Source: SpSt-333 sp964371615
GTDB lineage: Bacteria > Bacteroidota > Ignavibacteria > UBA10030 > UBA8401
Length of the DNA: 64,000 nucleotides
NCBI GenBank assembly: GCA_964371615.1
Contig: CAYJMS010000006.1
Span: forward strand, 62,001 to 126,000
Direction of reading: 5' to 3'
The notes under the pieces were generated by a model that saw only the letters and a program-made list of their open reading frames with translations, searched no databases and was not told the origin of the DNA. The stretch's first letter is position 1; every line of letters starts with the position of its first letter. Below, one piece after another: positions 8,343 to 18,400 of this stretch. Made by a program: the position numbers and the translations under genes.

Positions 8343-9427
8343 GATAGTGTATTCTTTGCTGCAGCGTATCCCGGTTTCAGGATATCGTAGATGATCTTGA
8401 TCCTGTCCTTGTAGGGAATGAACGCACTTTTCATGGCATTGATCGTCAGTTTCTCTAAGTCGCCAAGCGTCAGCCCGTAATATTTATGAGCAACGTGGTA
8501 TTCGTCTGTCAACGTTATGCCGCTCATCAACCGGTCGTCGGTATTGAGTGTCAGGCGGAATTTATATTTATGATAGACAGGGAAGGGATGCTCTTCATAG
8601 TTTCGTACTGCGCCGGTATGAAGATTGCTCGTCAGGCAGATCTCGATCGGAATACGTTTGTCGAGAACATATTGTGCAAGGGTTCCCATGCTCAGCACAT
8701 CTCCATCTTTCACTTTCATGTCTTCAATTAACCTTGTGCCGTGGCCGATGCGGTGAGCGCCGCACCATTGAATTGCCTGCCAGATGGATTCTTTTCCGAA
8801 TGCTTCGCCGGCATGGATCGTAATGTTGAAATTTTCCCGCTGAATATAGTGAAATGCATCGACATGCTTTTTGGGAGGATAACCACCTTCTTCGCCGGCG
8901 AGATCGAATCCGATCACACCCTGATTTCTGAATTCCACAGCCAGTTCGGCGATCTCCTGCGAAACGGCAGGTTCCATATGTCGCATGGCGCAGATGATGA
9001 CGCCGTAATAAACACCGAAATCTTTTTTGCCGCGTTCAAGTCCTTTAAGAACAGATTTGACCACCCGTGATGTCGAAAGGCCTTTGCCGATATGAAAGAC
9101 CGGAGCAAAACGGGTCTCCACATAGACGACGCCGTCTTTTTTCATGTCTTCCATCATTTCATACGCCACGCGCTCCAGTGCTTCTTCCGTCTGCATCACT
9201 CCGCAGGTATGATCGAATCCTTCAAGAAAAAGCGGCAGGCTTCCCCGCTGTGCGCCGCGCTGGAACCATTGGTCCAATTCACCGGGATCGTTGGTCGGCA
9301 GTTTGTCGTAATGCTGTTCTTTTGCCAGATCGATCACCGTTTGCGGCCGGACGCCGCCATCAAGATGATCGTGCAAAAGGACTTTGGGGACGGTGCGGAG
9401 AAAATCTTTAGTTAGGTTCATAGTCAA
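8339..9427 (-). CDS. add: Adenosine deaminase family protein
   Basis: This 362-aa enzyme is of the type that deaminates adenosine (or an adenine nucleoside derivative) to inosine. The zinc and catalytic motifs are intact: HDHLDG (His19, His21), ITIHAGEAFG, HRIGHGTRL and LNTDDRLMSG. The start overlaps the MFS gene end by 20 nt and its stop overlaps the SixA-like start. A second ATG two codons downstream could also be used. Pairing with a transporter of the same operon suggests nucleoside or purine salvage, which is inference. Confidence 0.9.
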   Translation of the reverse strand: MTMNLTKDFLRTVPKVLLHDHLDGGVRPQTVIDLAKEQHYDKLPTNDPGELDQWFQRGAQRGSLPLFLEGFDHTCGVMQTEEALERVAYEMMEDMKKDGVVYVETRFAPVFHIGKGLSTSRVVKSVLKGLERGKKDFGVYYGVIICAMRHMEPAVSQEIAELAVEFRNQGVIGFDLAGEEGGYPPKKHVDAFHYIQRENFNITIHAGEAFGKESIWQAIQWCGAHRIGHGTRLIEDMKVKDGDVLSMGTLAQYVLDKRIPIEICLTSNLHTGAVRNYEEHPFPVYHKYKFRLTLNTDDRLMSGITLTDEYHVAHKYYGLTLGDLEKLTINAMKSAFIPYKDRIKIIYDILKPGYAAAKNTLS

Positions 9428-10634
9428 CGCCGGAGTGGTGATGCGATTGAATTCTTGATATTAAAGGTAGCGAAAGAAGGGATATGAAAGCAAGTACTGA
9501 AAACGCCTCCGCATAATCAAACCGCGCAATGAGCATTCCGGCGGAAAATGCGGCGAATGATTCGCATAAATTTGTTCCCCCCATAAAGGCGCTGAATTGT
9601 GTCGCTCCTAGATTCGGATCCGTGGCCGACATGAACAATGCATAGGAAGAAGAAGTAAACAGACCGATTCCGAAATAGAGAAGAGAAAAAATTGCAAAAA
9701 ATACTACCTGAGAACGATACGGCGAAAATGCATCGATTGCCGAAATCAATCCGACAATAAGAACAACAAAAAGAGTGGATAGTACCGCCGAACGATGCTT
9801 CCCGATCCGGTCGCTGAGTGTTCCGCCAATCAATGCACCGGCCATCATTCCGGAGACCGAGAAAAGAGAGAAAAAGAGTCCGATCGATTCACTCGCAATG
9901 CCCCTGTCTACAAAGAACGGACCGGCGACAGAACCGACTCCTTCATAAGCGGTTCCGCCAATAACGGCAAATCCCAATCCGTACCATGTCGATCGCCGCC
10001 GGAAGACGGATCGGATTCTGCGAAATGTCTCCTGTACGGAATTTGAACCGGGCGCGGAAGTGAGATCAAGAACAGAAATAAGAACGGTGACACCAATCAG
10101 TAATCCGATCATTGCGCCGATCACCCACGGCATGCCGACAGAGGCCGCCACCATGAGCGCAACGCCGCCGAAGAGTGAGCGGCCGGTCAGCATTCCGACC
10201 TGCATCCAACCATTGAAAACGCCGTGGTGTTCCGGCGGTATTGTGGAGATGCATAATGCGTCGATCGCCACATCCTGCGTGGCCGCGGCAGCTGTATGCA
10301 GCAGCAGGGATGCCATAATAATTGGGAAATCATTTGCGAAATCGAAAAAAAGAAGCGGAATCAGTGATATGGACATGACTGTTTGTGAAGCGACAATCCA
10401 TGACCGGAGATTCCATCGTTCGCTGCGGAACGAATCCACAACAGGAGCCCAGAGGAATTTGAATGCCCACGGCAAGACGAGAATAGAGGTCAGTAGCGTG
10501 ATCTGCTCAATCGGGACACCCGCGGAACGCAGCTGTGTCGGAAGCGCCCACCAGATAAAGCCGATCGGCGCCCCTTCGCAAAAATAGAGAAGTGCGAAAA
10601 GGAATTTTTGCTGCGTTGGTGACAATCGATCCAT
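9408..10634 (-). CDS. MFS transporter, AmpG-like
   Basis: This 408-aa protein has about 12 hydrophobic segments. Features shared with AmpG / acetyl-CoA-transporter-like MFS permeases are the opening LLYFCEGAPIGFIWWALPTQLR, LPWAFKFLWAPVVDSF and ATQDVAIDAL. A central SDRIGKHR loop marks the second half of the fold. AmpG proteins carry anhydromuropeptides, but many relatives have unknown cargo. Its end overlaps adenosine deaminase by 20 nt, so a purine-related substrate is also possible. The inner-membrane MFS call is firm; the substrate is open. Confidence 0.85.
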   Translation of the reverse strand: MDRLSPTQQKFLFALLYFCEGAPIGFIWWALPTQLRSAGVPIEQITLLTSILVLPWAFKFLWAPVVDSFRSERWNLRSWIVASQTVMSISLIPLLFFDFANDFPIIMASLLLHTAAAATQDVAIDALCISTIPPEHHGVFNGWMQVGMLTGRSLFGGVALMVAASVGMPWVIGAMIGLLIGVTVLISVLDLTSAPGSNSVQETFRRIRSVFRRRSTWYGLGFAVIGGTAYEGVGSVAGPFFVDRGIASESIGLFFSLFSVSGMMAGALIGGTLSDRIGKHRSAVLSTLFVVLIVGLISAIDAFSPYRSQVVFFAIFSLLYFGIGLFTSSSYALFMSATDPNLGATQFSAFMGGTNLCESFAAFSAGMLIARFDYAEAFSVLAFISLLSLPLISRIQSHHHSGVDYEPN

Positions 10635-10712
10635 AGATTCCTGATGTAAGTCTATGGATAAGATAAAAATTTACGGGAGAGTTCCTATAAGAAGCGATCC
10701 GTTCATCAAGCA

Positions 10713-10840
10713 GCGTTCCGTTTGCTCCAAGCGAACGGAACGCTAACAAACAAAGCCGCCGGTCAGGAGACCGGCGCTACAAAAAACAAACCGCCGACCG
10801 GGAGGCCGTGCCTTCGGCAGGCAGGTCGGCGATACATGGT
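10713..10840. repeat. Modular palindromic repeat, copy 1 (C and D modules)
   Basis: A 31-bp palindrome (10713-10743; arms GCGTTCCGTTTGCT / AGCGAACGGAACGC) is followed by GCCGCCGGT-CAGGAG-ACCGGC (10755-10776). A second GCCGACC-type hairpin (from about 10791) carries a nested GTGCCTTCGGCAGGCA palindrome. The same modules recur near 15.2, 19.2, 25.2, 25.9 and 27.0 kb. No gene is seen in 10635-10911. Confidence 0.8.
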
Positions 10841-10911
10841 TTTCCGTGATCTCCCCGCCAAAAAGCGCGGCGGGCGAGTGTGTGCTCCGTGGAGATTACT
10901 TTAGACAGTCG

Positions 10912-12447
10912 TTACGACAGTGTTCCCACAGATTTTTCCACTGCGGTCAAGATGGATCCGTCGGCGACGAGCGAGAGCATCTTCTGGATATCGTCATGAA
11001 TAATCCTGTCATTGTCCAGGAACGACACGCGCTTGCGGATCGTCCGGTACGCGGCGTCTGTCCCTTTTCCGCAGCGAAGAGGCTTATGGAAATCGATCGC
11101 CTGTGCGGCGGTCATCAATTCGATCGCATTCACGGTTTGAGCGTTCATTAAAATGCGGAGACATTTTTGCGCGGCGATGGAGCCCATGGAATTATGATCT
11201 TCCTGATTTGCTGAGGTTGGGATCGAATCGACGCTCGCCGGATGCGCGAGGACTTTGTTTTCGGAGACAAGCGATGCCGCTGTATATTGCGCTATCATCA
11301 AACCGGAATTTAATCCGCCGTTTTTCGTCAGAAAGCGGGGGAGACGGCTCAACGCGCCATTCACCATACGCTCGATTCGCCGCTCGGAAATGTTCGCCAG
11401 TTCCGAGAGGGCAATAGCCGCAAAATCCATCGCCAACGCCATCGGCTGCCCGTGAAAATTTCCTCCTTCAAGATGCTGTTTCTCGTTTGGGAATATCAGC
11501 GGATTATCGTTGGCGGAGTTGATTTCAATACCGACTTTGTCCTCCACATACTCCAGCGCGTCGCGCGATGCGCCGTGCACCTGCGGTGCGCAGCGGAGTG
11601 AATACGCATCCTGCACACGGTCGTCATTATGACGATGAGACTCCCTGATTTCGCTCCCTTTCATCAGTCTGCGTAAGTTTTTGGCGCTTGCGAGTTGGCC
11701 TTTGTACGGACGGAGTGCATGGATCCTCTCATCGAAAGCAGTGTCGGTCCCTTTCAGCGCCTCCACGCTCAGTGCGCATGCGATGTCCGCAAGTTTCACC
11801 AGCAGTTGCGATTCGTACACGATAAGCGATGCAAACGCCGTCATCATCTGCGTGCCGTTGATGAGGGCGAGTCCTTCTTTGGCGGTTAATCGCAGCGGTT
11901 TCAGTTTTGCCTTCGCGAGCGCTGTTTTAGAATTCGTAATTTGGAATTTGGAATTCATTATTTTTCCGTATCCCATCATCGCAAGGACCATATGGGCAAG
12001 TTGGACAAGATCGCCGCTGGAACCGACGGAACCTTGCGAAGGGATAATCGGAATAAGTCCGGCATTAAAGAACCGGACGATGAATTCGACCGTACTCGGC
12101 CGGATGCCGGAAAATCCTTTTGCCAGCGCGTTGACACGCAGGATCATCATCGCCCGGACAACTTCCGGAGGAAGCGGTTCGCCGGCGCCGGCTGCGTGGC
12201 TCTTAATAAGATTGGTCTGCAGTTGTTCGATCTTGTCGAACGGTATGCGGACGTTGGCAAATTCTCCGAATCCGGTCGTGACGCCGTAGATCACTTCGTC
12301 GTTCTTCAGCCATTCTTCGACGAGACTACGTGAACGCTGCATTGCCTTTTTTGCTGATGGAGAAATGGCGATTTTGCTGGCTGGATCGGTTGACGCGAAA
12401 TATAACTGTTCAATTGTAAGAGAAGAACCGGTTAGAATGAGGTTCAT
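10912..12447 (-). CDS. hutH: Histidine ammonia-lyase (HAL/PAL family) with SSG triad
   Basis: This 511-aa protein deaminates L-histidine to urocanate if it is a true HAL. Conserved blocks are VIYGVTTGFGEFANV, LQTNLIKSHAAGAGEP, GSVGSSGDLVQLAHM, KEGLALINGTQMMTAF, DAYSLRCAPQVHGASRD and the C-terminal TSANQEDHNSMG. The MIO-forming triad is Ser143-Ser144-Gly145 rather than the usual Ala-Ser-Gly. The variable loop after it (residues 164-174, MNSKFQITNSK) is encoded by a heptamer repeat tract. No other hut gene is adjacent. The family is certain; the histidine specificity is likely from the HAL-type sequence. Confidence 0.9.
   Translation of the reverse strand: MNLILTGSSLTIEQLYFASTDPASKIAISPSAKKAMQRSRSLVEEWLKNDEVIYGVTTGFGEFANVRIPFDKIEQLQTNLIKSHAAGAGEPLPPEVVRAMMILRVNALAKGFSGIRPSTVEFIVRFFNAGLIPIIPSQGSVGSSGDLVQLAHMVLAMMGYGKIMNSKFQITNSKTALAKAKLKPLRLTAKEGLALINGTQMMTAFASLIVYESQLLVKLADIACALSVEALKGTDTAFDERIHALRPYKGQLASAKNLRRLMKGSEIRESHRHNDDRVQDAYSLRCAPQVHGASRDALEYVEDKVGIEINSANDNPLIFPNEKQHLEGGNFHGQPMALAMDFAAIALSELANISERRIERMVNGALSRLPRFLTKNGGLNSGLMIAQYTAASLVSENKVLAHPASVDSIPTSANQEDHNSMGSIAAQKCLRILMNAQTVNAIELMTAAQAIDFHKPLRCGKGTDAAYRTIRKRVSFLDNDRIIHDDIQKMLSLVADGSILTAVEKSVGTLS
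11931..11956. repeat. Heptamer repeat tract inside hutH
   Basis: Units AATTCGT, AATTTGG, AATTTGG and AATTC run in series. The tract encodes part of MNSKFQITNSK (residues 164-174) without breaking the hutH frame. Short AT-rich tandem heptamers of this kind are normally intergenic. Confidence 0.7.
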
Positions 12448-12449
12448 AA

Positions 12450-12627
12450 AAGGATGAAGGATGAATTATGAATTATGAAAAATATAGATTAAGGATGAAG
12501 GATGATGTATTAATTATGAAAAATCAAAAATAATGTTTAAGGATGAAGGATGATTTATAAATTATGAAAAACATAGACTAAGGATGAAGGATGAAATATG
12601 ATTTATGAATTATGAATTATGAATGTT
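12450..12627. repeat. Tandem repeats of about 45 bp (GGATGAAGGATGA...) upstream of hutH
   Basis: Four units start with AAGGATGAAGGATGA at about 12450, 12490, 12538 and 12580. Each is followed by AT-rich variants of ATTATGAATTATGAAAAA. The last unit ends in repeated heptamers (ATTATGA), and its terminal bases supply the last codons and stop of the S23 gene at 12610-12981. Confidence 0.85.
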
Positions 12628-12981
12628 ACGTTTCTTTGTTTTTACGATGGATGTAAAAATTGCTATGAGTTGGTCTGATTCGTCGAGTAATGATGAGAGT
12701 TTTGATTGATGGACGATTTCAGACTCGGCGAGTAATTCGAGCCAATATACTGTTTCTTCGAGTTCTTTCAAACAGATGCCGAGAATCGATACAAATTCGG
12801 CGTCTGATCGGGCACGATATGCTTCTCTATAATTTGCCCCAACTGACGTGCCCGAGCGCAAGAGCTGTTTTCCGATCAATTGGGATTCGGGAGATTTGGG
12901 TAAAGATGGGAATAGTTTTATGACCTGTATTGCGAGGGCATTCGAGCGAATCCGTAAATCTTTCTCATCACTCATGTGCAT
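12610..12981 (-). CDS. Four-helix-bundle protein (S23 / 23S rRNA intervening-sequence family)
   Basis: This 123-aa protein has the family pattern: DLRIRSNALAIQVIKLFPSLP, then IGKQLLRSGTSVGANYREAYRARSDAEFVSILGICLKELEETVYWLELL. This is the pentameric four-helix-bundle fold first seen in proteins from 23S rRNA intervening sequences. The function of stand-alone copies is unknown. It is embedded between blocks of the GGATGAAGGATGA repeat, and its C-terminal codons (HNS-stop) are made of repeat sequence. There is no reverse transcriptase nearby, so a diversity-generating-retroelement Avd role is not supported. Confidence 0.85.
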   Translation of the reverse strand: MHMSDEKDLRIRSNALAIQVIKLFPSLPKSPESQLIGKQLLRSGTSVGANYREAYRARSDAEFVSILGICLKELEETVYWLELLAESEIVHQSKLSSLLDESDQLIAIFTSIVKTKKRNIHNS

Positions 12982-12989
12982 GCCGTTTT

Positions 12990-13135
12990 AAAAAAGGATG
13001 AAGGATGAATTATGAGTTATGAAAAATCAAATTTCAAGGATGAAGGATGAAATATGAATTATGAATGTCATTTTTTTGAGTACTCTGTATGCCACTTCCT
13101 TCATACTTCATCCTTCATAATTCATCCTTCTATAA
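12990..13135. repeat. GGATGAAGGATGA repeats flanking the S23 gene, with an inverted copy
   Basis: Two direct units start at about 12995 and 13036. The second (13036-13068) closely matches 12580-12626 on the other side of the S23 gene. A reversed copy (CTTCATCCTTCATAATTCATCC) fills 13100-13132 and abuts the amidase stop. Confidence 0.8.
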
Positions 13136-14905
13136 TCATCTTTTCCCGTATTTTTTTATAAATTCCTCAAGTCCTTCCACGATTTTTCCTGCTACCTTCT
13201 TTCGGAATTCCTGATCGAGCAAGAACATCTCATCTTCCGGATGGGACATGAAGGCGACTTCGACAAGGACATTCGGGAATTGCGTCGGGCCGCTGAGAGA
13301 GAAATTGAAATTACCGGTGACGCCCCATTGCACCAGGCCGAGTTCCAGCATTTTGCCGTACATGATGTCGGCAAGGGATTTAAATCCGGGATAGCGGTAA
13401 TAGGTGCTTGTGCCGCGCACCTGTTCCGGATCGGAACTTTCGCCGATGGAATTGCAATGGATACTGACAAAGATATGTGCTCCCGAATCGAGGACCTTGT
13501 CGAGGCGGTCGTTCATGAAGACGTTGGAATCGGTATCGCGTGTCATTGCGGTTTGGACTCCTGCCGCATTTAACTGTGATTCCAGCTCCTTAGCCAGAGC
13601 GAGCGTAATGTCTTTTTCCACAACGCCGGTGGAACCTTTGGCTCCTACGCTTCCGATACCATGGCCGGCATCGATCGCTACTATGATGGAGGAGAGTGGT
13701 TTTGTTGAATCGGCGATAACGGGAGGACGGCGGATTCTGATCTTCATCGAATTTCCTTCGTAGCCGATATCATATCCCCAATGCTGATCGTAGTTCAACG
13801 GGATCGTCAGCAGATATCTGTCCGCGCCGACCTGCGTGCATTTCACCATCTCGATGCCTTGCGACGAGAGTTGATGCGTGATCCAGTTGGTGTTTGAGGT
13901 TGCGCCGTAAATGCTTACAGCGAGCGCCGTCGGATCGAGCAATTGCTCGCTGGTATACGGCAGGCGTTGTCCGAGACTGACCCGCACAATATCTTCCGTG
14001 TCGGTGCCGGTGACAGAGATGGAACCGGTGAGCGTTTTGGGCAGCGGCGTTTCCGGCGGAAGAAGTATCGCCTGCTCCTGCGGCAGCCATGCTTCCATGC
14101 CGTCGGAGAGTTTCACGCGGTATTGACTGCCGACCTTGCCCGTAACGGCAAGACGGACACCTTCCACGAGAAATCCCAGCTTGGCTCCGCCGAGTCGATC
14201 GCTGCCGAGACCGGCATTAAGGAAGGGGCGTTTCGAAGTCAGTTCTGCCACGCGCGGCAGCGAGTCGGTAATGATCGAGACCGTTCCCCGCGAGTATGCC
14301 TTTTCGCTGCTGAAAAAATTCTTTTTAATATGAACAAGCACCGGGCTGTTGCTGCATTCGTCCTCTTCCTCCACTTTATACCGTCCGATATACAATCCGG
14401 TGGCAGTGCCGTTTTTTCCGTTGACTTCGGTCATCGGAATATCCGATTCCACTCCGTCGATGTCGAAGACCGGCTGCTGTCCGGGAGCACCTTTCATGCG
14501 CACTTCAAGAATGTCGCCGGCCATCAGCCACATATCCTCGCTCGGGGAGGAGACGCTTTCGATGTAGATCTCATCCGAAGGATACGTTTTCGGAACCGGT
14601 TTCATGAAGATGAAGTCCTTATAGAGCGAGTCGCCTGCCGGATTAAAAACGGCAATATGCAAAACGGTCGTATCGGCGGTCAAATAATGTAATCCCACAA
14701 ACGCACCGGTGGGATAAATTTTCACTTCCTTATAATTGATAAATGCCTTTGATGTCAGATTGGTGGAAGCGGCAATCCGGTACCGCGACGCGCTGTAATT
14801 GAGCGTATCCCGTTCCGGCAATACGATGCGCAGGAAGAGTGAATCGCCCGTTTGAGCGGCAACAAAGGGTGACAGCAGGATGAAAAAGAGTATGATTCTT
14901 TTCAC
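13136..14905 (-). CDS. N-acetylmuramoyl-L-alanine amidase (Amidase_3), exported
   Basis: This 589-aa protein has a signal peptide (MKRIILFFILLSPFVAAQ). The N-terminal two thirds is beta-rich and contains a probable SH3-like segment (VTGKVGSQYRVKLSDGMEAWLP). The C-terminal catalytic domain has zinc motifs IVAIDAGHGIGSVGAKG, VVEKDITLALAKELE, HIFVSIHCNSIGE and the catalytic NVLVEVAFMSHPED. It cleaves the bond between muramic acid and the stem peptide in the periplasm. It is longer than AmiC-type enzymes because of the extra N-terminal region. It is followed by repeats and is not in an obvious operon. Confidence 0.93.
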   Translation of the reverse strand: MKRIILFFILLSPFVAAQTGDSLFLRIVLPERDTLNYSASRYRIAASTNLTSKAFINYKEVKIYPTGAFVGLHYLTADTTVLHIAVFNPAGDSLYKDFIFMKPVPKTYPSDEIYIESVSSPSEDMWLMAGDILEVRMKGAPGQQPVFDIDGVESDIPMTEVNGKNGTATGLYIGRYKVEEEDECSNSPVLVHIKKNFFSSEKAYSRGTVSIITDSLPRVAELTSKRPFLNAGLGSDRLGGAKLGFLVEGVRLAVTGKVGSQYRVKLSDGMEAWLPQEQAILLPPETPLPKTLTGSISVTGTDTEDIVRVSLGQRLPYTSEQLLDPTALAVSIYGATSNTNWITHQLSSQGIEMVKCTQVGADRYLLTIPLNYDQHWGYDIGYEGNSMKIRIRRPPVIADSTKPLSSIIVAIDAGHGIGSVGAKGSTGVVEKDITLALAKELESQLNAAGVQTAMTRDTDSNVFMNDRLDKVLDSGAHIFVSIHCNSIGESSDPEQVRGTSTYYRYPGFKSLADIMYGKMLELGLVQWGVTGNFNFSLSGPTQFPNVLVEVAFMSHPEDEMFLLDQEFRKKVAGKIVEGLEEFIKKYGKR

Positions 14906-15033
14906 GACGGTAATCCTTTACAAATGATGGAAAATCCGATGGCGCTTAAATGTAGCGATGATTGGGAGGAAGTTCAAGGAAAGAGTCAGAATTGGGGGGA
15001 GGTACCAGGACCGGGTATCTTGTTTATTTTTCT

Positions 15034-15291
15034 GCGAATCGGAGATTCGCTGGACATGCGTTCCCAACCAGTCCGCCGATCTTACGTGCTTTTAACGTCC
15101 GCCGCGCTGTTTGGCGGAATGGCGGACGGGACGTTGGGAACCAGATTAAAATGTAGCGCGATTTTCCAAATCGCGGCATTTGTGCCAGGTATGTCGCGAG
15201 ATGGAATCTCGCGCTACGCTGCGTTCCGTTCGCTCCAAGCGAACGGAACGCTATCCGTCGTAAAAGCCGCCGACCGGGAGGTCGGCGATAC
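15034..15291. repeat. Modular palindromic repeat, copy 2 (A-B-C-D)
   Basis: Four modules lie in order. A: GCGAATCGGAGATTCGC and the TTCCCAAC...GTTGGGAA arms, 15034-15141. B: GTAGCGCGATTTTCCAAATCGC with CGCGAGATGGAATCTCGCG, 15153-15217. C: a 31-bp palindrome, 15221-15251. D: GCCGACC-GGGA-GGTCGGC, 15266-15290. The remainder of the 518-bp gap 14906-15423 holds no gene I can support; the promoter of the downstream T9SS gene should lie in its last 100 bp. Confidence 0.85.
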
Positions 15292-15423
15292 AAATTTCTC
15301 TGCGACCTCAACGCACTCTGCGGTAAAACAATAAAAACACCGACCTGATGGTTTGCATTCGGTTCAACATACACCTATATTTTATGCACCCATATTGCAT
15401 TCCTATTTCGAGGACCCCTTCCT

Positions 15424-18400
15424 ATGCCTGCCAAATATATTCCTCTCCTCATTTTTATTTTTCATTCAATGGCTGCTCAAACGATCAGCTGGAATGATAC
15501 GAACGGGGATAGTTTAGATCAGATCAAAATTATCAATATTACACCGACATCAAAAATATTTGTTGTCTCAGCAAATCAGATTTATTCACTGGATTCAAAT
15601 CGGATGTGGACGGTTTCTTCCGCTGGAATATCGCAATCATATTTGCTATACGGCATAGCCGGAATTGGCTATTCACCAACAACTCGGTTTGTTGCGATAC
15701 CCATTGGGAATGGACTCTTTCGTTCTTTGGATGATGGAAAGAGTTGGCAGCTTTCAAATACCGGTGTGGTGAATTCTTACATCAAAAAGTTTTTAGCTAA
15801 AGGTGATACAATATTTGCCATGCCCCCGACGGCATTTTATCTTTCTGTCAACAACGGCGATAGTTGGGCGTATTCGTACGAGGGCATCATTAGACCAAGT
15901 TCCAACAGAGATGTCGTGCTATTAAATGACGGCTCATTACTTTTGGCAACCAGCAGGGGATTGTTTCGTACAACGAACAATACAGTGCTATGGAATGAAA
16001 TTATTCAATTCAGCGGACGGTATTGTTATGCATTAGCTGTTGCGCCGAGTGGGGAGCTATTTGCCGCGGTCGATACATCTCTCTTCCGCTCGACAAATAA
16101 TGGGGTTTCATGGTCAGAATTACCGGTTCACAATAAAGAAGTCACAAAAATGTTCTATGCTGATTCAAGTTTGTTCCTATTGAATGGTTTTGGAGAATCA
16201 GATAATCTGTATCGGCTCCGTCTCGGTCCCGATACGGCGATATTTCAAGATCTGGACATTAACTCTGCCGTAGATATGGATATTGCGCCAAACGGGGTAC
16301 TCCACATTATCAACAATGTCGGGACTTTATATACATACGATACGAGCGTATCTCAATTTGCAGAAGTCCCCACCGGATTCAGGCATGACCGAATAAGTGC
16401 GGCAAATTCTGAGTTTGGCATCACCTATATAGGAATACAGGAGAGGGGCATTTTTAAGACGACGGACAAAGGAGTGACATGGAACGCACTCCTGACGCAG
16501 TCTCACAATCCCAAAGCAATATATCTTTCCCGTCCTCATATCTTCATCGGCGACAGCACAACACTCTATCGCTCAAGCAATTCGGGCACAACCTGGAATA
16601 GTACGAATCCCGTGCCGGGGAAGGGTGCAAGTGCAATAGTGAAATCAGGGACGAATTTCTTTGCAGTTGTTGAGGGGAGCGGAATCTATTGCTCAACTGA
16701 CGGCGGCAGTACCTGGGAACAACGAACAAACGGAATCGGATCGAACGTCGTACCTTCGTTAGTAAGCCTGCAAGCAGATGTGCTGATGGCTGCAACGATG
16801 AACGGACTCTACAAAACAACAAATGCAGGACTGCATTGGACGAACATCGAACCCATCAATAACACTACCGTCTTGTACCGGATGCTCAATGGATTCCTGT
16901 ATGTCGGCACTGCCGACGGAGGTTATCGCTCCACCGACGGAGGGACATCATGGGTAAAGATGAATGGTTTGGAGGGAAGCGTCACTGCGTATGCTTCAAT
17001 CCTGAATTCATTGCTCTTGGCTTCTACCTCTAACGGATTATATTCTTCATCAGACGGCGGAGTACAATGGCAAAGTTCCAATGCAACTCCGTTGCACAAT
17101 ATAGTTGCGGACGGAAACACTCTTTTTGGATTTCCCCAACTGGGAATGCTTTCAACAGATATCGCTGTGGCAAATCCTGCAATCAATCTGCGATGGCTGT
17201 CGGTAGGTTCATTGCATAATTGGTTTTCTTCATTCGGCAGCGAGAGAGAAGAGGGAGCCGTGGCCGCTCAACAATACGGCTGGCAATATCCCGCATTGCG
17301 TCCCTATCAAGATATGCAGGTGTCGAAAGGATTCTGGATCGGAACGACGAATTATGCAGATCCTGCAAATGGAATTGTGTATCCGGCAAAAGTGGTACAC
17401 CACGGTCCTCGTGCAAATGGTACAAATGAAATCATACCGCAATCGCTTTTACTAAGCAGCAAATTTGATCCTCCGGTTGTTACGGTAAACGATGAACCCA
17501 CCGTCGACAAGAATGTAGAGATTGACGAAGTAAATCCTGCTCAATCGGCAGACAGAATTATTCAGAATGAAATCGTTACTTCCATCGGTATCTCAATGAA
17601 ACGCGTCATTCGGCAATTCAGCCAGCAATATCATGACAACTATAATATCGCGGAATATACATTTGTTAATACAAATTCTGTTCCGTTGAACGGAGTGTAT
17701 TTTTATTATCTCTATCGCTGGGGAATAAATGCAGAAACACGTTATGTGATCGGCGGGAATCCAACGGGATGGGGAATCAACACAATGCTGGATTCCCGGG
17801 GAGACGGCCTGAATCCTGCCACCACATTTTTTCCGGGGAACAAAGACAACGACGTACGAGCGGTATACGGCTGGCATGGTAAATATCCTCCTTTCACAAA
17901 CTATGACAACATCGGCGGACCAATCTTTGTCCCCTATTATGATAAATCCGATACAGTAGGGCGACTAGGAGCACCTCAATTTGTGGGCGTTGCCACCATA
18001 CATGCGGATAAGTCTGCCAGCGACACAACAAATGATTCGTTGCAACCGTCGACAATTAACTATGTCGGATCGGATGAGTCATTCATGATCTATAATAGTC
18101 AATATGATTCCACAAAAATGAATGCTGAATACAACCTTATGAGCGCAGGACGAGCCATTGAGCGTCATGCGGATAAAGTGGGCCCGAACGGTGATCCGGC
18201 GATCGGTACTTCCGGCGGTTGGAGTGCGACACTCGGATTTGGGCCGTATTCGCTTTCCCCTGGCGACAGCATACGGATTGTTCTTGTCGAAGCAGCAGCG
18301 TGTATTGATGAAGAGACGGCGCTGAACACCGGAATGCAATTCAAACTCGGAGCGATTACCGCAGCACAAAAAAATCAAATCGTATACACCGGGCGCGCCT

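Noticed and set aside
12610..12981. Avd accessory gene of a diversity-generating retroelement
   Set aside because: The fold family is shared with Avd, but there is no reverse transcriptase, template repeat or variable repeat nearby.
12450..13135. CRISPR-like array (regular repeats around 45 bp apart)
   Set aside because: Units are AT-rich, degenerate, mostly without unique spacers of constant length, and there are no cas genes in the window.
14924..15334. Open frame of 136 codons before the Asp-box T9SS gene
   Set aside because: It lies almost wholly in modular palindromic repeats and its translation is repeat-derived.
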